Source of the DNA: Hydrogenimonas thermophila
GTDB lineage: Bacteria > Campylobacterota > Campylobacteria > Campylobacterales > Hydrogenimonadaceae
DNA length: 50,275 bases
Direction: 5' to 3'
NCBI RefSeq assembly: GCF_900115615.1
Contig: NZ_FOXB01000013.1
Span: forward strand, 1 to 50,275
Notes under the pieces: generated by a model
What the model was told of the DNA's origin: nothing
Seen by the model: only the letters and a program-made list of their open reading frames with translations
The model's database searches: none
Part shown: positions 27,162 to 36,694 of the stretch, in pieces
Position numbering within the stretch: the stretch's first letter is position 1
How the letters are laid out: every line of letters begins with the position of its first letter
Translations under genes and position numbers: made by a program

Positions 27162-28526
27162 CTAAAACTCTTTAATAATATTTATATTTGCATAACTTTT
27201 TTTATATGCAGAAGATGGATGATTTGAATAATTTTTTATATGTCCTATACTACCCTGAAATATAAATCCTTTACTCATTTTTTTAGTAAAACTGATTGAA
27301 AAATTGTAGTACCTGTCTTTTCTTTTTGTTCCATAAAGAGAATCTATATCTTTGTATTTAATATCTCTATACAATAGTTTTAGACCAAAACTTTTATCTT
27401 CAGTAAATTTATATACAGTACCTAACCCAAGAGCAATTGCATCTAAATCAATATTTGTTAAAACACTATCAATTTTTCTCTCTTGTTGGTAACTAATTGT
27501 TGGATTAATAAAAAACTTATTACTTAACTTTTTTTGTATCGATAAAAATATTTCATAAAAATTTGCATCTCTCTCCTTATTTAATAAACTTTCAGGTATT
27601 TTTCTTTGAAATTTTAATGAAATTTTGTACATAAAAGTTTTTGACAACATATATTGTAAAGATGGAGAGAAGTAAAAAGTATGTAGATATGGATTAGAAC
27701 CATAAAACATTCTTTCATAGCCAATAGCTAAATCTACTAAATATTTATTTTTCCTATAAGAAATAGCAGGAGAGTAACTATAAAAAAATATATTTTTATC
27801 TGAATATTTCTCCATTGTTTTCAAAAAAAACAAAAAGTTATTTTTTAAAGCAAAACCTCCAGGATTACCAATATCATACAGATGATTTAATATGAGTATC
27901 TCTTGATGAGCATAATCACTGTCATATGTAACAGTATTGTCAAGATTTATCTGTAATTTTGGAATATAATATTGTTCATCAACAGGAGAGTTGTTTACAT
28001 TGGAGTCATAAGATATTCCGACAACTGCTATTGCTTTTAAAAAAGATTTTTTTCTAGATTTTTCAATTGCTTTCAAATATTTTTTTACATTTAGTTTTAC
28101 CTGTACAGGAATGTTCTCTTTTAATATTTCTTCAAAAAGATTTTTTGATTTATCTAGTTTTTTAGTTTCAAAATATATCTTTGCAATTTCTAACTTTGCT
28201 CTAATATTAGTAGGTTCAAGCATTAAAACTCTCTCAAATGCACTAATAGCCTCTTCAAATTTTCCTAGTTTATATGCACTTCTTCCAAGATAGTATTGCC
28301 ATTTAATATTTTTTAAATTATTTAATAAATATCTATTTAATACCTCATAAGACTTTTCATATTTACCATTTTTATAGTAGTAAATTGCTCTCTTTAATTT
28401 TTGGTCTTCTTTTTTATTTATATTTGAATAATTTTTTAAATTACTTCTACTACTGTGTAATTCTGTACTATTATTTCCTGCATTAAGAATAGAATAAAAA
28501 AGAAGTAAAATAAAAATCTTTTTCAC
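27162..28526 (-). CDS. TPR plus outer-membrane barrel protein (Slam / type XI secretion-like)
   Basis: The N-terminal ~180 residues contain TPR units (YYKNGKYEKSYEVLNRYL; YYLGRSAYKLGKFEEAISAF; AKIYFETKKLDKSKNLFEEI). The remaining ~280 residues alternate aromatic and polar residues in strands and end with NINIIKEF, a C-terminal Phe as in outer-membrane barrels. TPR followed by a barrel of this size is the plan of Slam proteins, the T11SS translocons. I choose GTG at 28526, giving 454 residues and a clean signal peptide (VKKIFILLLFYSILNAG), since AAGG lies just upstream; a TTG at 28553 is possible. It is the first gene of the operon with the FecR/TbpB-barrel protein and the giant protein. Generic TPR porins are an alternative. 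Confidence 0.75.
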   Translation of the reverse strand: MKKIFILLLFYSILNAGNNSTELHSSRSNLKNYSNINKKEDQKLKRAIYYYKNGKYEKSYEVLNRYLLNNLKNIKWQYYLGRSAYKLGKFEEAISAFERVLMLEPTNIRAKLEIAKIYFETKKLDKSKNLFEEILKENIPVQVKLNVKKYLKAIEKSRKKSFLKAIAVVGISYDSNVNNSPVDEQYYIPKLQINLDNTVTYDSDYAHQEILILNHLYDIGNPGGFALKNNFLFFLKTMEKYSDKNIFFYSYSPAISYRKNKYLVDLAIGYERMFYGSNPYLHTFYFSPSLQYMLSKTFMYKISLKFQRKIPESLLNKERDANFYEIFLSIQKKLSNKFFINPTISYQQERKIDSVLTNIDLDAIALGLGTVYKFTEDKSFGLKLLYRDIKYKDIDSLYGTKRKDRYYNFSISFTKKMSKGFIFQGSIGHIKNYSNHPSSAYKKSYANINIIKEF

Positions 28527-28563
28527 ACTTTTTACCTTAAATATAAAATGCAACTTTTTTCAT

Positions 28564-28632
28564 TTTACTTTAGAGTAGATTATGGTAAACTTAATTTACT
28601 TAATAGAAAAAAATTATATTATAAAGTAAATT
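28564..28632. promoter_or_regulatory. Divergent promoter region with repeated TTTACTT motifs
   Basis: The gap between the divergent Slam-like and CHASE2 cyclase genes is AT-rich. It holds TTTACTT near 28565, AATTTACTT at 28593-28601 and the inverted AAGTAAATT at 28624-28632. A 9-bp inverted repeat between divergent genes would suit a regulator dimer. TATATTATAAA nearby could provide -10 boxes. No regulator is identified. Confidence 0.35.
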
Positions 28633-28670
28633 TTTGTTTAAAATAACTGGAGTTAAAAGCTAATGATACT

Positions 28671-30815
28671 ATGAATAAAAAAAAATTATACATCATATCT
28701 ACTTCCATAATAGTTACACTTTCAATAATATTCGGATATTTATATCATTATGAATTACTTAATCCTTTTGATAAAAAAATAGTAGATCTAATGTTCAAAA
28801 TTAGAGGCTATCAAATACCTAGTAAAGATATTGTCATCATAGATATTGATGAAAAAAGTTTGAATGAACTAGGACAATGGCCCTGGTCTCGCAATAAAGT
28901 TGCAAAAATTTTATACAATCTTAAAAATGCTGGAGCCGGAATAATAGGTCTTGACATCGTTTTTTCAGAACAAGACAACAGTTCTCCTAAAAAAATTTTA
29001 ACAGAGCTTGGAATAGAATATCAAAATGCTCCCGATTATGATGAAATACTTGCAAAAGCAGTTTCTGAAACACCAACTATTCTTGGATATATATTTGATT
29101 TTGAAAATGACAGTAATCTAGAAGGGAGTTCTCCTGAAATTCCTGTTATTTTTATAGAAAAAAATCGTCCAAAAGAGTTAGATTTTATAATTAAAGCAAA
29201 ACGTGCAATACTAAATATTCCAATTATTCAAAACAACGCTTATTCTAGTGGTTTTTTCAATACAATTCCAGATAACGATGGTATTGTTCGTACAGTCCCA
29301 CTTATAGTACGTTACGATGACTCTATTTATCCATCTTTGTCATTAGAAATTGTGCGAGCTATAATTGGAGTTAATAAAGTTTATATTAATTATACTTCAT
29401 CCGGTGTCACATCTGTACAAATGAATGATTTAATCATACCAACCGATCGTTTTGGAAGATTGCTTGTTAATTTTAAAGGACCAGCTAAAAGTTATACTTA
29501 TCTTTCTGCCTCAGATATATATAACAATAAATTTAACTATGATCTTATTAATGGAAAAATTGTATTAATTGGAACTTCAGCATCAGGATTACTAGATCTT
29601 CGAGCTACTCCATATGATAGTACATTTCCAGGAATTGAAATTCACGCAAATACCATTGACAACTTAATAAATCAAACATTTATCACTATACCTGACTGGA
29701 TAGAAGTTGCTGATATTTTAGTAATGATTACAATATGCTTAATATCTGTAATTATATTCTCAATAACACCTCCATTTTTATTAACACTATTTATACCTCT
29801 TATTTTTGGAGGTTTTTTTATATTTTTATATAAAATGCTTTTTGAATATCATATTTTACTTAATACTATATTTCCATTACTTCTTTTAATATCACTATTT
29901 TCTATTTCAACAATAATTAATTATTTTTATGAAATACGTATTAAAGAGATTATAAAAGACAAATTTGCAAAAAAAGTTTCTCCTCAAGTTGTAGAGGAGT
30001 TACTTAACAGTCCTGAATCTGATGCATTTGATATAAAAGAGAAGGAAATTACAATATTTTTTAGTGATATTAGATCTTTTACTTCAATTTCAGAACAGAT
30101 AGGAAACCCTAAACGTCTTATTGAATTACTTAACAGATATATGACACCAATGGTAGATATTATTATAAACAATAAAGGAACAATTGATAAATTTATTGGT
30201 GATGCAATTATGGCTTACTGGAATGCACCACAAAATTTAGATAATCACCAAGATGCAGCTGTAACATCTGCTCTTGAACAGCTGCAAATGCTTGAAAACC
30301 TTAATAATTCATTTAAAACTGAAGGACTGCCTGTTATAAACATAGGAATTGGAATTCATACAGGATTAGCAACAGTTGGGGAAATGGGTTCACAAGGACG
30401 GAACGATTATACTGTAATTGGTGATAATGTAAACCTTGCTTCAAGACTTGAGGGATTAAATAAATATTATGGAACTCAACTTATCATTTCACACTTTACA
30501 AAAGACAAACTTCATAAAACATATATTACACGCGAACTAGATACCGTGTTAGTAAAAGGGAAAAAACATCCAGTTACTATATACGAAGTTCTTGGATTTG
30601 GAACTCCAGATGAGAAGTTGAAAAAAGAATTAAACTTATATGAAAAAGCCTTATCTAAATATAAAAATAGAGATTTTACTGATGCAAAATATTTTTTTGA
30701 AATAATCTATAAAAATTCTCCAAAAACTCTTTATAAAATATATATTGAACGTTGCAACAACTTTATTAAACATCCTAATAAATTTAATGCAATTTATGAA
30801 TTTACTACCAAGTAA
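28671..30815 (+). CDS. CHASE2-domain adenylate cyclase (class III)
   Basis: A membrane anchor (about 5-25) is followed by a periplasmic CHASE2 sensor (about 30-330; VDLMFKIRG, IVIIDIDEKSLNELGQWPW, IIGLDIVFSE, DNDGIVRTVPL), three membrane helices (about 340-425) and a class III cyclase domain (about 455-620). Catalytic features are the metal-binding Asp pair (IFFSDIRSFTSIS; FIGDAIMAYW), a Lys in DKFIGD and Thr/Asp in DYTVIGDNVN fitting ATP as substrate, and the Asn/Arg pair in NVNLASRLE. A short helical tail follows. The product is probably cAMP. It is divergent from the FecR operon and its end overlaps the convergent phosphodiesterase gene by 11 bases. Confidence 0.92.
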   Translation: MNKKKLYIISTSIIVTLSIIFGYLYHYELLNPFDKKIVDLMFKIRGYQIPSKDIVIIDIDEKSLNELGQWPWSRNKVAKILYNLKNAGAGIIGLDIVFSEQDNSSPKKILTELGIEYQNAPDYDEILAKAVSETPTILGYIFDFENDSNLEGSSPEIPVIFIEKNRPKELDFIIKAKRAILNIPIIQNNAYSSGFFNTIPDNDGIVRTVPLIVRYDDSIYPSLSLEIVRAIIGVNKVYINYTSSGVTSVQMNDLIIPTDRFGRLLVNFKGPAKSYTYLSASDIYNNKFNYDLINGKIVLIGTSASGLLDLRATPYDSTFPGIEIHANTIDNLINQTFITIPDWIEVADILVMITICLISVIIFSITPPFLLTLFIPLIFGGFFIFLYKMLFEYHILLNTIFPLLLLISLFSISTIINYFYEIRIKEIIKDKFAKKVSPQVVEELLNSPESDAFDIKEKEITIFFSDIRSFTSISEQIGNPKRLIELLNRYMTPMVDIIINNKGTIDKFIGDAIMAYWNAPQNLDNHQDAAVTSALEQLQMLENLNNSFKTEGLPVINIGIGIHTGLATVGEMGSQGRNDYTVIGDNVNLASRLEGLNKYYGTQLIISHFTKDKLHKTYITRELDTVLVKGKKHPVTIYEVLGFGTPDEKLKKELNLYEKALSKYKNRDFTDAKYFFEIIYKNSPKTLYKIYIERCNNFIKHPNKFNAIYEFTTK

Positions 30816-33165
30816 GTGAAACTTCATCAATCTGTTCAGGATGTAAATGTTTTTTAGCATATTCAAGATAAATTTTTTTTTCATAAAAAAACTTTACCAT
30901 ATCATAATCTAACTCATTATCTTTTGCCATAAAATAGAGAATTTTCATTGCTTCAGAAAGTTTTTTTGGTGTCTTATATGGACGATCCGGTGCAGTCAAT
31001 GCTTCAAATATATCTGCAATAGCTAAAATTCTTGCTTCAAATGGAATTTCATCACCCTTTAATCCATTAGGATACCCTTTTCCATTTAGTTTTTCATGGT
31101 GAGCACCTGCAATTTCTGGAATACGGCTATATTTTTTAGGAAACGAAAGCCTTTTTAAAATCTTTTGTGTTTCAATAACATGATCCATAATTTTTTTTCT
31201 CTCTTGGTCAGTTAATGTACCTTTTCTGACACTAAGAGCTTCATATTCATCTTGTTCAATAAGTTTATTTAATTTGCCATCAATTTCTACAAATATTTCA
31301 TCATATATCTTTTTAAGTCTTTCAACTTTTTCATCACTAAAAAACTCACTCCCTCTATTTGACTCTTCTAAAAAATTCGTAATTTCATCTAAAATTTTAT
31401 TATCAGAGTATTTGCTATTAATATACTCTTTCTTATATGTTTTGCCAATATCTCTTTTTAATATTTCTATTTTTAATTTTATGCAATTAATTCGATCATA
31501 AATACTTTCAAGCTTTGTCTGTTTGTTTATTAAAAAATCAGGTGTTGATATTTTGCCAATATCATGCATTAATGCTGAAAGATAGATCTGTTGCAACTCT
31601 TCATCATTAAAATATATATCTTTATATATGCCACTATTATCTGAGACTATTGCTTTTGCAAGCATCATAGTAATTTCAACCATACGGCGAATATGGTCAC
31701 CTGTAAATGGTGATTTTTCATCTAATGTAGTAGCAAGAGAGTTTAGAAAAGATATTAACATATGCTCTAAATCATATATTAAAAGCTGATTGCGCATTAA
31801 AAGTGCTGCTTGTGAAGCCAATGATTTAGTAATATTCTCATCATCTTTACTAAAAGGAACTATATCTCCAAGATTATTTTGTCTATTAATAAGTTGAAGT
31901 ACTCCTATTACTTCACCTTCATGATTTTTCATAGGTATAACAAGCATAGATTTTGATCTATATCCTGTCATTTGATCAAACTTTTTTGTACCACTGAAGT
32001 TATAACGCTTATCATTATATACATCTGCTATATTTATAACCTTGCCAGTTAAAGCAGATGCAGCAGCAACCATTTCCCAATTTTTGTCTCCATTTTCATG
32101 GTATAAAGGAACAAGAGGCCAATCTGGTTTATCTTCTGAATTTAATCCTTTATTTATTTGCAAAGTTTCATTTTGAATTATTTGAAATTCAAGATTTTTA
32201 TGCTCTTGATCCATAATATAAAGAGTCCCGCCATCAGCATTTGTAAACTCTCTTGCTGCATACACAATCATATTAAAAAGTCTGTTTTTATCAGTTTGTG
32301 CTGTCAACATTGTTCCAATATGCATTAAACGAGCAAAATTTTCATCAGAATTTTCAAATTTATCTATATTTTTATGTAGTCCGCTTTCATAGTCTATGAA
32401 ATCACCATCATCAATTACTGTTACACCTATTTGTGAAAGTTTTATAGACTTTTCTATGTTTTGTAAAATCTCCTGTTTATGTGATGGTTTTATATGATTT
32501 ATATATATATTTATATCTTTTCGTTTTAGATTAGAAAGTTGTTTTTCCAATATTGAAGGAGTAAGATGACAACTTACTTTTGCTAAAGACTCATATCCAT
32601 TAGGAAATGATACTTCAAAAATAGCAGCAGTAATATTACTATTTCTATTTATCTCTTCTGTAATTGAAGGACAAAGATAAGTATCAGATGAAAATAGTAT
32701 TGAGTTTTTGCCATTATCTATAATATATCCACAACTTCCTTCCATATGATGGTTTTTTATTGGTATTAATGATAAATCCCTTATTTTAAAACGCTGACCA
32801 TACGATAATGGTACTAAAGTTACAACAGGTTCTCCCCTGTCATTAATAGCTATTTTTGTATAATCAGTCCAAATTTCATTACAAAAAATATGATTTTTTA
32901 TATTTGAAAGAGTCTTTTCAATCCCATAAATATAAAATGTTTTATCTCTTTTATCAAAAATACTATCTATTAGATATGGAATATCATTTATATGATCAAG
33001 ATGTGAATGAGTTAAAAATAGATGATTGATCTCAGTAAAGTCATATTTATAACCTTTAATTATATTACCTGCATCTATTAAAATATCTTGAGCAACCTGA
33101 ATACAAGTAGTAAAACACTCTTTTGTCTTACCACCATATGATCCTAAAAATTTAATTCCTTCCAT
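30805..33165 (-). CDS. Fusion of class II cyclic-nucleotide phosphodiesterase, GAF and HD-GYP domains
   Basis: 786 residues in three parts. Residues 1-260 are a metallo-beta-lactamase fold of the class II 3',5'-cyclic nucleotide phosphodiesterase type, with HLFLTHSHLDHIND, NHHMEGSCGY and ILFSSDTYLCP. Residues about 280-460 form a GAF domain (ANDGGTLYIMDQ-like, SMLVIPMKNHEGEVIGVLQL). Residues about 475-760 are an HD-GYP domain with ALMHDIGKI and GAHHEKLNGKGYPNGLKGDE, the c-di-GMP phosphodiesterase signature, with an unusual helical insert between the two. One protein would thus degrade a cyclic mononucleotide and c-di-GMP. It overlaps the GGDEF-EAL gene by 14 bases and is convergent with the cyclase. 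Confidence 0.88.
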   Translation of the reverse strand: MEGIKFLGSYGGKTKECFTTCIQVAQDILIDAGNIIKGYKYDFTEINHLFLTHSHLDHINDIPYLIDSIFDKRDKTFYIYGIEKTLSNIKNHIFCNEIWTDYTKIAINDRGEPVVTLVPLSYGQRFKIRDLSLIPIKNHHMEGSCGYIIDNGKNSILFSSDTYLCPSITEEINRNSNITAAIFEVSFPNGYESLAKVSCHLTPSILEKQLSNLKRKDINIYINHIKPSHKQEILQNIEKSIKLSQIGVTVIDDGDFIDYESGLHKNIDKFENSDENFARLMHIGTMLTAQTDKNRLFNMIVYAAREFTNADGGTLYIMDQEHKNLEFQIIQNETLQINKGLNSEDKPDWPLVPLYHENGDKNWEMVAAASALTGKVINIADVYNDKRYNFSGTKKFDQMTGYRSKSMLVIPMKNHEGEVIGVLQLINRQNNLGDIVPFSKDDENITKSLASQAALLMRNQLLIYDLEHMLISFLNSLATTLDEKSPFTGDHIRRMVEITMMLAKAIVSDNSGIYKDIYFNDEELQQIYLSALMHDIGKISTPDFLINKQTKLESIYDRINCIKLKIEILKRDIGKTYKKEYINSKYSDNKILDEITNFLEESNRGSEFFSDEKVERLKKIYDEIFVEIDGKLNKLIEQDEYEALSVRKGTLTDQERKKIMDHVIETQKILKRLSFPKKYSRIPEIAGAHHEKLNGKGYPNGLKGDEIPFEARILAIADIFEALTAPDRPYKTPKKLSEAMKILYFMAKDNELDYDMVKFFYEKKIYLEYAKKHLHPEQIDEVSLTW

Positions 33166-35557
33166 TAGAAGCCTTTTTTAACTCTGGTTCTGGCTTACCA
33201 AAATAGTACCCTTGAAATTGTTCTATTCCAATATCTTTAGCAGCTTTAAAAACCTCTTCACTACTTACAAATTCAGCTACAGTTCCAACTCCAAGAGCTT
33301 TAGAAAACTGAACTATTGATTTTACAATTTGATATGATTTTTCATCATTAGGAAGATTTCTGATCAATGATCCGTCTATCTTTATAAAATCAGGTTGAAG
33401 TGTTGCAAGATATGAGAAGTTTGAATAACCTGTTCCAAAATCATCAATCGCTATCTTTGCACCTAAACTCCTTATTGTCTCAACAAAACGCTGAGCTTCT
33501 TCATAACCATCCATACTTTCACTCTCAAGTAGTTCAAAAATAATTCTCTCAGGTTCAGGAAATCTTTTCACTTCCTCATAAATCATGTTCATAGTATCTC
33601 TATTAAGCAAATCTATAATACTCAAATTTATTGATACTGCATAAGGTAATGATTTAAATTGCTCAAAACTTTTTTGAACTACTACTCTTGTTAAAGAGTG
33701 GTAATATTTTGATCTTTTAACCACATCTAAAAAGAGCCCAGGAGGTACTATATTGCCACTCATATCGATCATTCTAACCAATGATTCATATTTGATTATA
33801 TTACCATCTTTATCAACAATAGGCTGATAATATGGAACAATATGATCTGACAATATAGCTATTCTAACTGCTTTAAGCATCTCAATATTTTGCTTCTCTT
33901 CAGCTCTTTGTTGTGGTTTTTTATCATAAACATAAACATCAATATGCCTATTTTCTGCTTCGTGTACAGCTATATCTGCTTCTTCAAGCAAAAATTCATT
34001 AGATGTACTAACACCCACATGAACTTCAATATTTATATCAAAGTCTAACTCTTCAAAAATAAATGTACCCTCTTCTATATCTATAACTATATTTTTCAAA
34101 CATTCAACAAACTCATCAAGAGTCCTATCTTTAAATCCAAGTAGAACAAACTCATCTGAACCACTTCTATATAATTTTAACTCCCCATTATACTCTTCAA
34201 TCATTGCAGAAATTCGTTGAGAAAGTGCAAGTAAAATCTGATTTCCTACCTCAACTCCATAAGTATCATTTATTGATTTAAATCTGTAAATATCAATAAG
34301 TGCCAATTTACAATCAGGCATAGATTTAATATCTTTCTCTAATGCAACTCTATTTGGAATTTTTAATTCAGGATCCATTAATATTTGCGACTCAAGTTCA
34401 CGCCTAACCTCTTCTAACTCTTTTGTTCTGGAAGCAACAGCCTCTTTTAACTGTGTATAATAACTACGCAACATTTTTCCAAGTTCAATAAGATCATTTT
34501 TAATTAATGAAATTTCATCATCTCCCTTTTCGGGTTTTATTTTGTCAACAATATCAAATTGTTTATGCCTAAAAGCTTCACTCAATTTATATACTGAATC
34601 TATTCTTGACTTTAAACGTCTTGCAATAATATACATTACTAAACCAAAAAGCAAAATCACGGCTAAAACTATAGAGCCATGCATCAGCATTCCAGTTAAA
34701 AAGTTTTTATTATATTCTGAAATAGGATGAAGTACTCCTACTTTTCCTATCTCCTCACCTCTAAAACCTATAAGTGACTGAAGTGTAAGCAAATACTCTT
34801 CATCCTTAAAATCAATTGTCTGTACTCTTTTTGAAAAATCAATTTTTTCTATTATTGTGTTATTTACACCTTTTGTTTTTGCACCCAAAAGCCAATCATT
34901 CCAAGATTTTCCCAAATTAGCATAATATTTGTATGCATTAGGTGAAAGATAACGTAATGCCTCTAACCTATAAGTTAAAAAAACAGGAACTTGTACTAAC
35001 TTTCCTAAAAAATCAGGGAGCCACTCTAACTTTGCACCAAGAGAAAGCCCTCCAAGTATTGTTCCATTTTTATCAAAAATAGGATATGTAGAACGTACCC
35101 CTGCATAAGATTTGCATACCATTAAGTGGTCACTTGGCTTAAATGAACTAGTAACCCAAACAATATCACCACGCACATTTTTTACATTTATAGGCTTAAT
35201 TGAACTATTTGAAAAATTATAAAAGTTTTCTGCAGGAGGTTTAAAAAAGTGAATTTCATAAAGTAGTTTTTTACTATATGCAAGTTTCCAAAAACTACTT
35301 AAATGTTTTTCTATAATTTCAGGCTTATTATAAAGATAAGCATCGATTACCTCTTTATCATTTGCAATCATCATTGACAAAAGATGCAACTGCTCCTTTT
35401 TTAACCTTAGTAGTAAATTCAAATCACTAGAATCAGTTTTTAAAAAAGTTTGTTTATATTTTTCTAACCCACTATAATAGTTTGTTATCTCAGCAAGAAA
35501 ATATAAAACTACTATAAATAGCGTAGTCAATATAACAAAGCGGAAAGAAATTTTCAT
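33152..35557 (-). CDS. Cache-like sensor GGDEF-EAL protein (c-di-GMP turnover)
   Basis: 801 residues. A membrane helix (about 5-25), a periplasmic Cache-type sensor (about 30-285) and a second helix (about 290-312) are followed by a HAMP-like linker and coiled coil. The GGDEF site is degenerate: RSGSDEF in place of RGGDEF, so cyclase activity is doubtful. The EAL domain keeps the key residues: ESL, NLS, ELLESE, IDDFGTGYSNF, IKIDG, AEFV and QGYYFGKP. It is probably an active c-di-GMP phosphodiesterase, with the GGDEF domain perhaps sensing GTP. It is cotranscribed with the PDE-GAF-HD-GYP gene, which starts inside its 3' end. Confidence 0.9.
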   Translation of the reverse strand: MKISFRFVILTTLFIVVLYFLAEITNYYSGLEKYKQTFLKTDSSDLNLLLRLKKEQLHLLSMMIANDKEVIDAYLYNKPEIIEKHLSSFWKLAYSKKLLYEIHFFKPPAENFYNFSNSSIKPINVKNVRGDIVWVTSSFKPSDHLMVCKSYAGVRSTYPIFDKNGTILGGLSLGAKLEWLPDFLGKLVQVPVFLTYRLEALRYLSPNAYKYYANLGKSWNDWLLGAKTKGVNNTIIEKIDFSKRVQTIDFKDEEYLLTLQSLIGFRGEEIGKVGVLHPISEYNKNFLTGMLMHGSIVLAVILLFGLVMYIIARRLKSRIDSVYKLSEAFRHKQFDIVDKIKPEKGDDEISLIKNDLIELGKMLRSYYTQLKEAVASRTKELEEVRRELESQILMDPELKIPNRVALEKDIKSMPDCKLALIDIYRFKSINDTYGVEVGNQILLALSQRISAMIEEYNGELKLYRSGSDEFVLLGFKDRTLDEFVECLKNIVIDIEEGTFIFEELDFDINIEVHVGVSTSNEFLLEEADIAVHEAENRHIDVYVYDKKPQQRAEEKQNIEMLKAVRIAILSDHIVPYYQPIVDKDGNIIKYESLVRMIDMSGNIVPPGLFLDVVKRSKYYHSLTRVVVQKSFEQFKSLPYAVSINLSIIDLLNRDTMNMIYEEVKRFPEPERIIFELLESESMDGYEEAQRFVETIRSLGAKIAIDDFGTGYSNFSYLATLQPDFIKIDGSLIRNLPNDEKSYQIVKSIVQFSKALGVGTVAEFVSSEEVFKAAKDIGIEQFQGYYFGKPEPELKKASNGRN

Positions 35558-35668
35558 TTATTGTAGTCCATCATAAAAAATTGTAAAATAGAGCATTACT
35601 TATTTTAAACTTATATTTTAACATTTCCTATATTATCATAGTAACATTAAAAAAAAATATAAACCTAC

Positions 35669-36694
35669 TTAGGCTTTAACTAAATCAAGAATAGTTTTTA
35701 CAATCTTACAAGCTCCATTTTGACTTATCATTGTTCCAAGTCTCTTACTAACTACTTCTATATTTGAGTCAATAATATTTAAAAAAATATCTCTCTCCAA
35801 CATATTTTGTCTTACAACCCAACCTGCATTCATTCCAACATGGTAAGCAGCATTATAGTATTGATGATCTCCTGCAGCATAAGGGTAAGGAATAAACAGA
35901 GTTGGAATTTGAGCAGCGGTAAGTTCCCACAATGTACTAGCTCCTGCACGACTTACAGCAAGATCTGCTTTTTCAATACGTAAATAAATCTCTTTATCAA
36001 ATGCAAAAACATCTGCTTCTATATTTAATTTTTTATACTCTTTACTTACACGCTCATAATCACGCTTGCCAGTCTGATGAATAATTCCAATTCCCAGTTT
36101 TTGAAGTTCTGGAGCAAGTTGCAAAGCAAAATCGTTAATTGCCTTGGCTCCTTGACTTCCTCCTAAAAAAATAACTCTTTTAACTTCAGATCGCACACGA
36201 GCAGTTTTAAAAAAGTTTTCACTAACAGGGTAATCTACAGGGTCACTGCCATATGAAGAGAAAAAGTGTTTAGAAAAAGGTTTTAAAATCTTATTTAAAC
36301 GACCTGTGAGAGCATTTTGTTCATGTATAAAAAGTGGTATTCTTATCAAAATAGCAGCAAATGATGCAGGAGCAGCAGAAAAACCGCCTACACTGAGAAC
36401 TGCATCAATATTGTGAGCTTTCATAAACTCTTTTGCCTGCAGCATTGATTTGAATATTTGTGATATAGAGTAAAGTTTGTCTAGCCCTTTTTGATTGACT
36501 ACACCTCTAGTAGGAAGAAAGAGCTTATCTTTAAAATCATCATCTTTTTCAAACCAGGCTCTGTCTTGTCCACTTTCAGAGCCTATGTAGTATGTATTTA
36601 TACCACGCTTTAAAAGCTCATCTTTCACAGACCTGACAATAGCTAAATGCCCACCAGTTCCACCACCAGTTAAAAGAATGTTACAATGTTGCAT
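35669..36694 (-). CDS. murG: MurG, lipid II-forming GlcNAc transferase
   Basis: Transfers GlcNAc from UDP-GlcNAc to lipid I on the inner face of the cytoplasmic membrane. The N-terminal glycine loop LLTGGGTGGHLA, the HEQNALTGRLNK motif, FLGGSQGAKAIND and the donor-binding SRAGASTLWELTAAQIPTLF are all present. Length 341 is usual. Its start overlaps the end of the dUTPase gene by 14 bases. ftsW lies a little upstream on the same strand, as expected for a cell-wall cluster. Confidence 0.96.
   Translation of the reverse strand: MQHCNILLTGGGTGGHLAIVRSVKDELLKRGINTYYIGSESGQDRAWFEKDDDFKDKLFLPTRGVVNQKGLDKLYSISQIFKSMLQAKEFMKAHNIDAVLSVGGFSAAPASFAAILIRIPLFIHEQNALTGRLNKILKPFSKHFFSSYGSDPVDYPVSENFFKTARVRSEVKRVIFLGGSQGAKAINDFALQLAPELQKLGIGIIHQTGKRDYERVSKEYKKLNIEADVFAFDKEIYLRIEKADLAVSRAGASTLWELTAAQIPTLFIPYPYAAGDHQYYNAAYHVGMNAGWVVRQNMLERDIFLNIIDSNIEVVSKRLGTMISQNGACKIVKTILDLVKA

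Noticed and set aside
33152-35557. Active diguanylate cyclase in the GGDEF-EAL protein
   Set aside because: The signature reads SGSDEF and not GGDEF, so I list it as a probable phosphodiesterase only.
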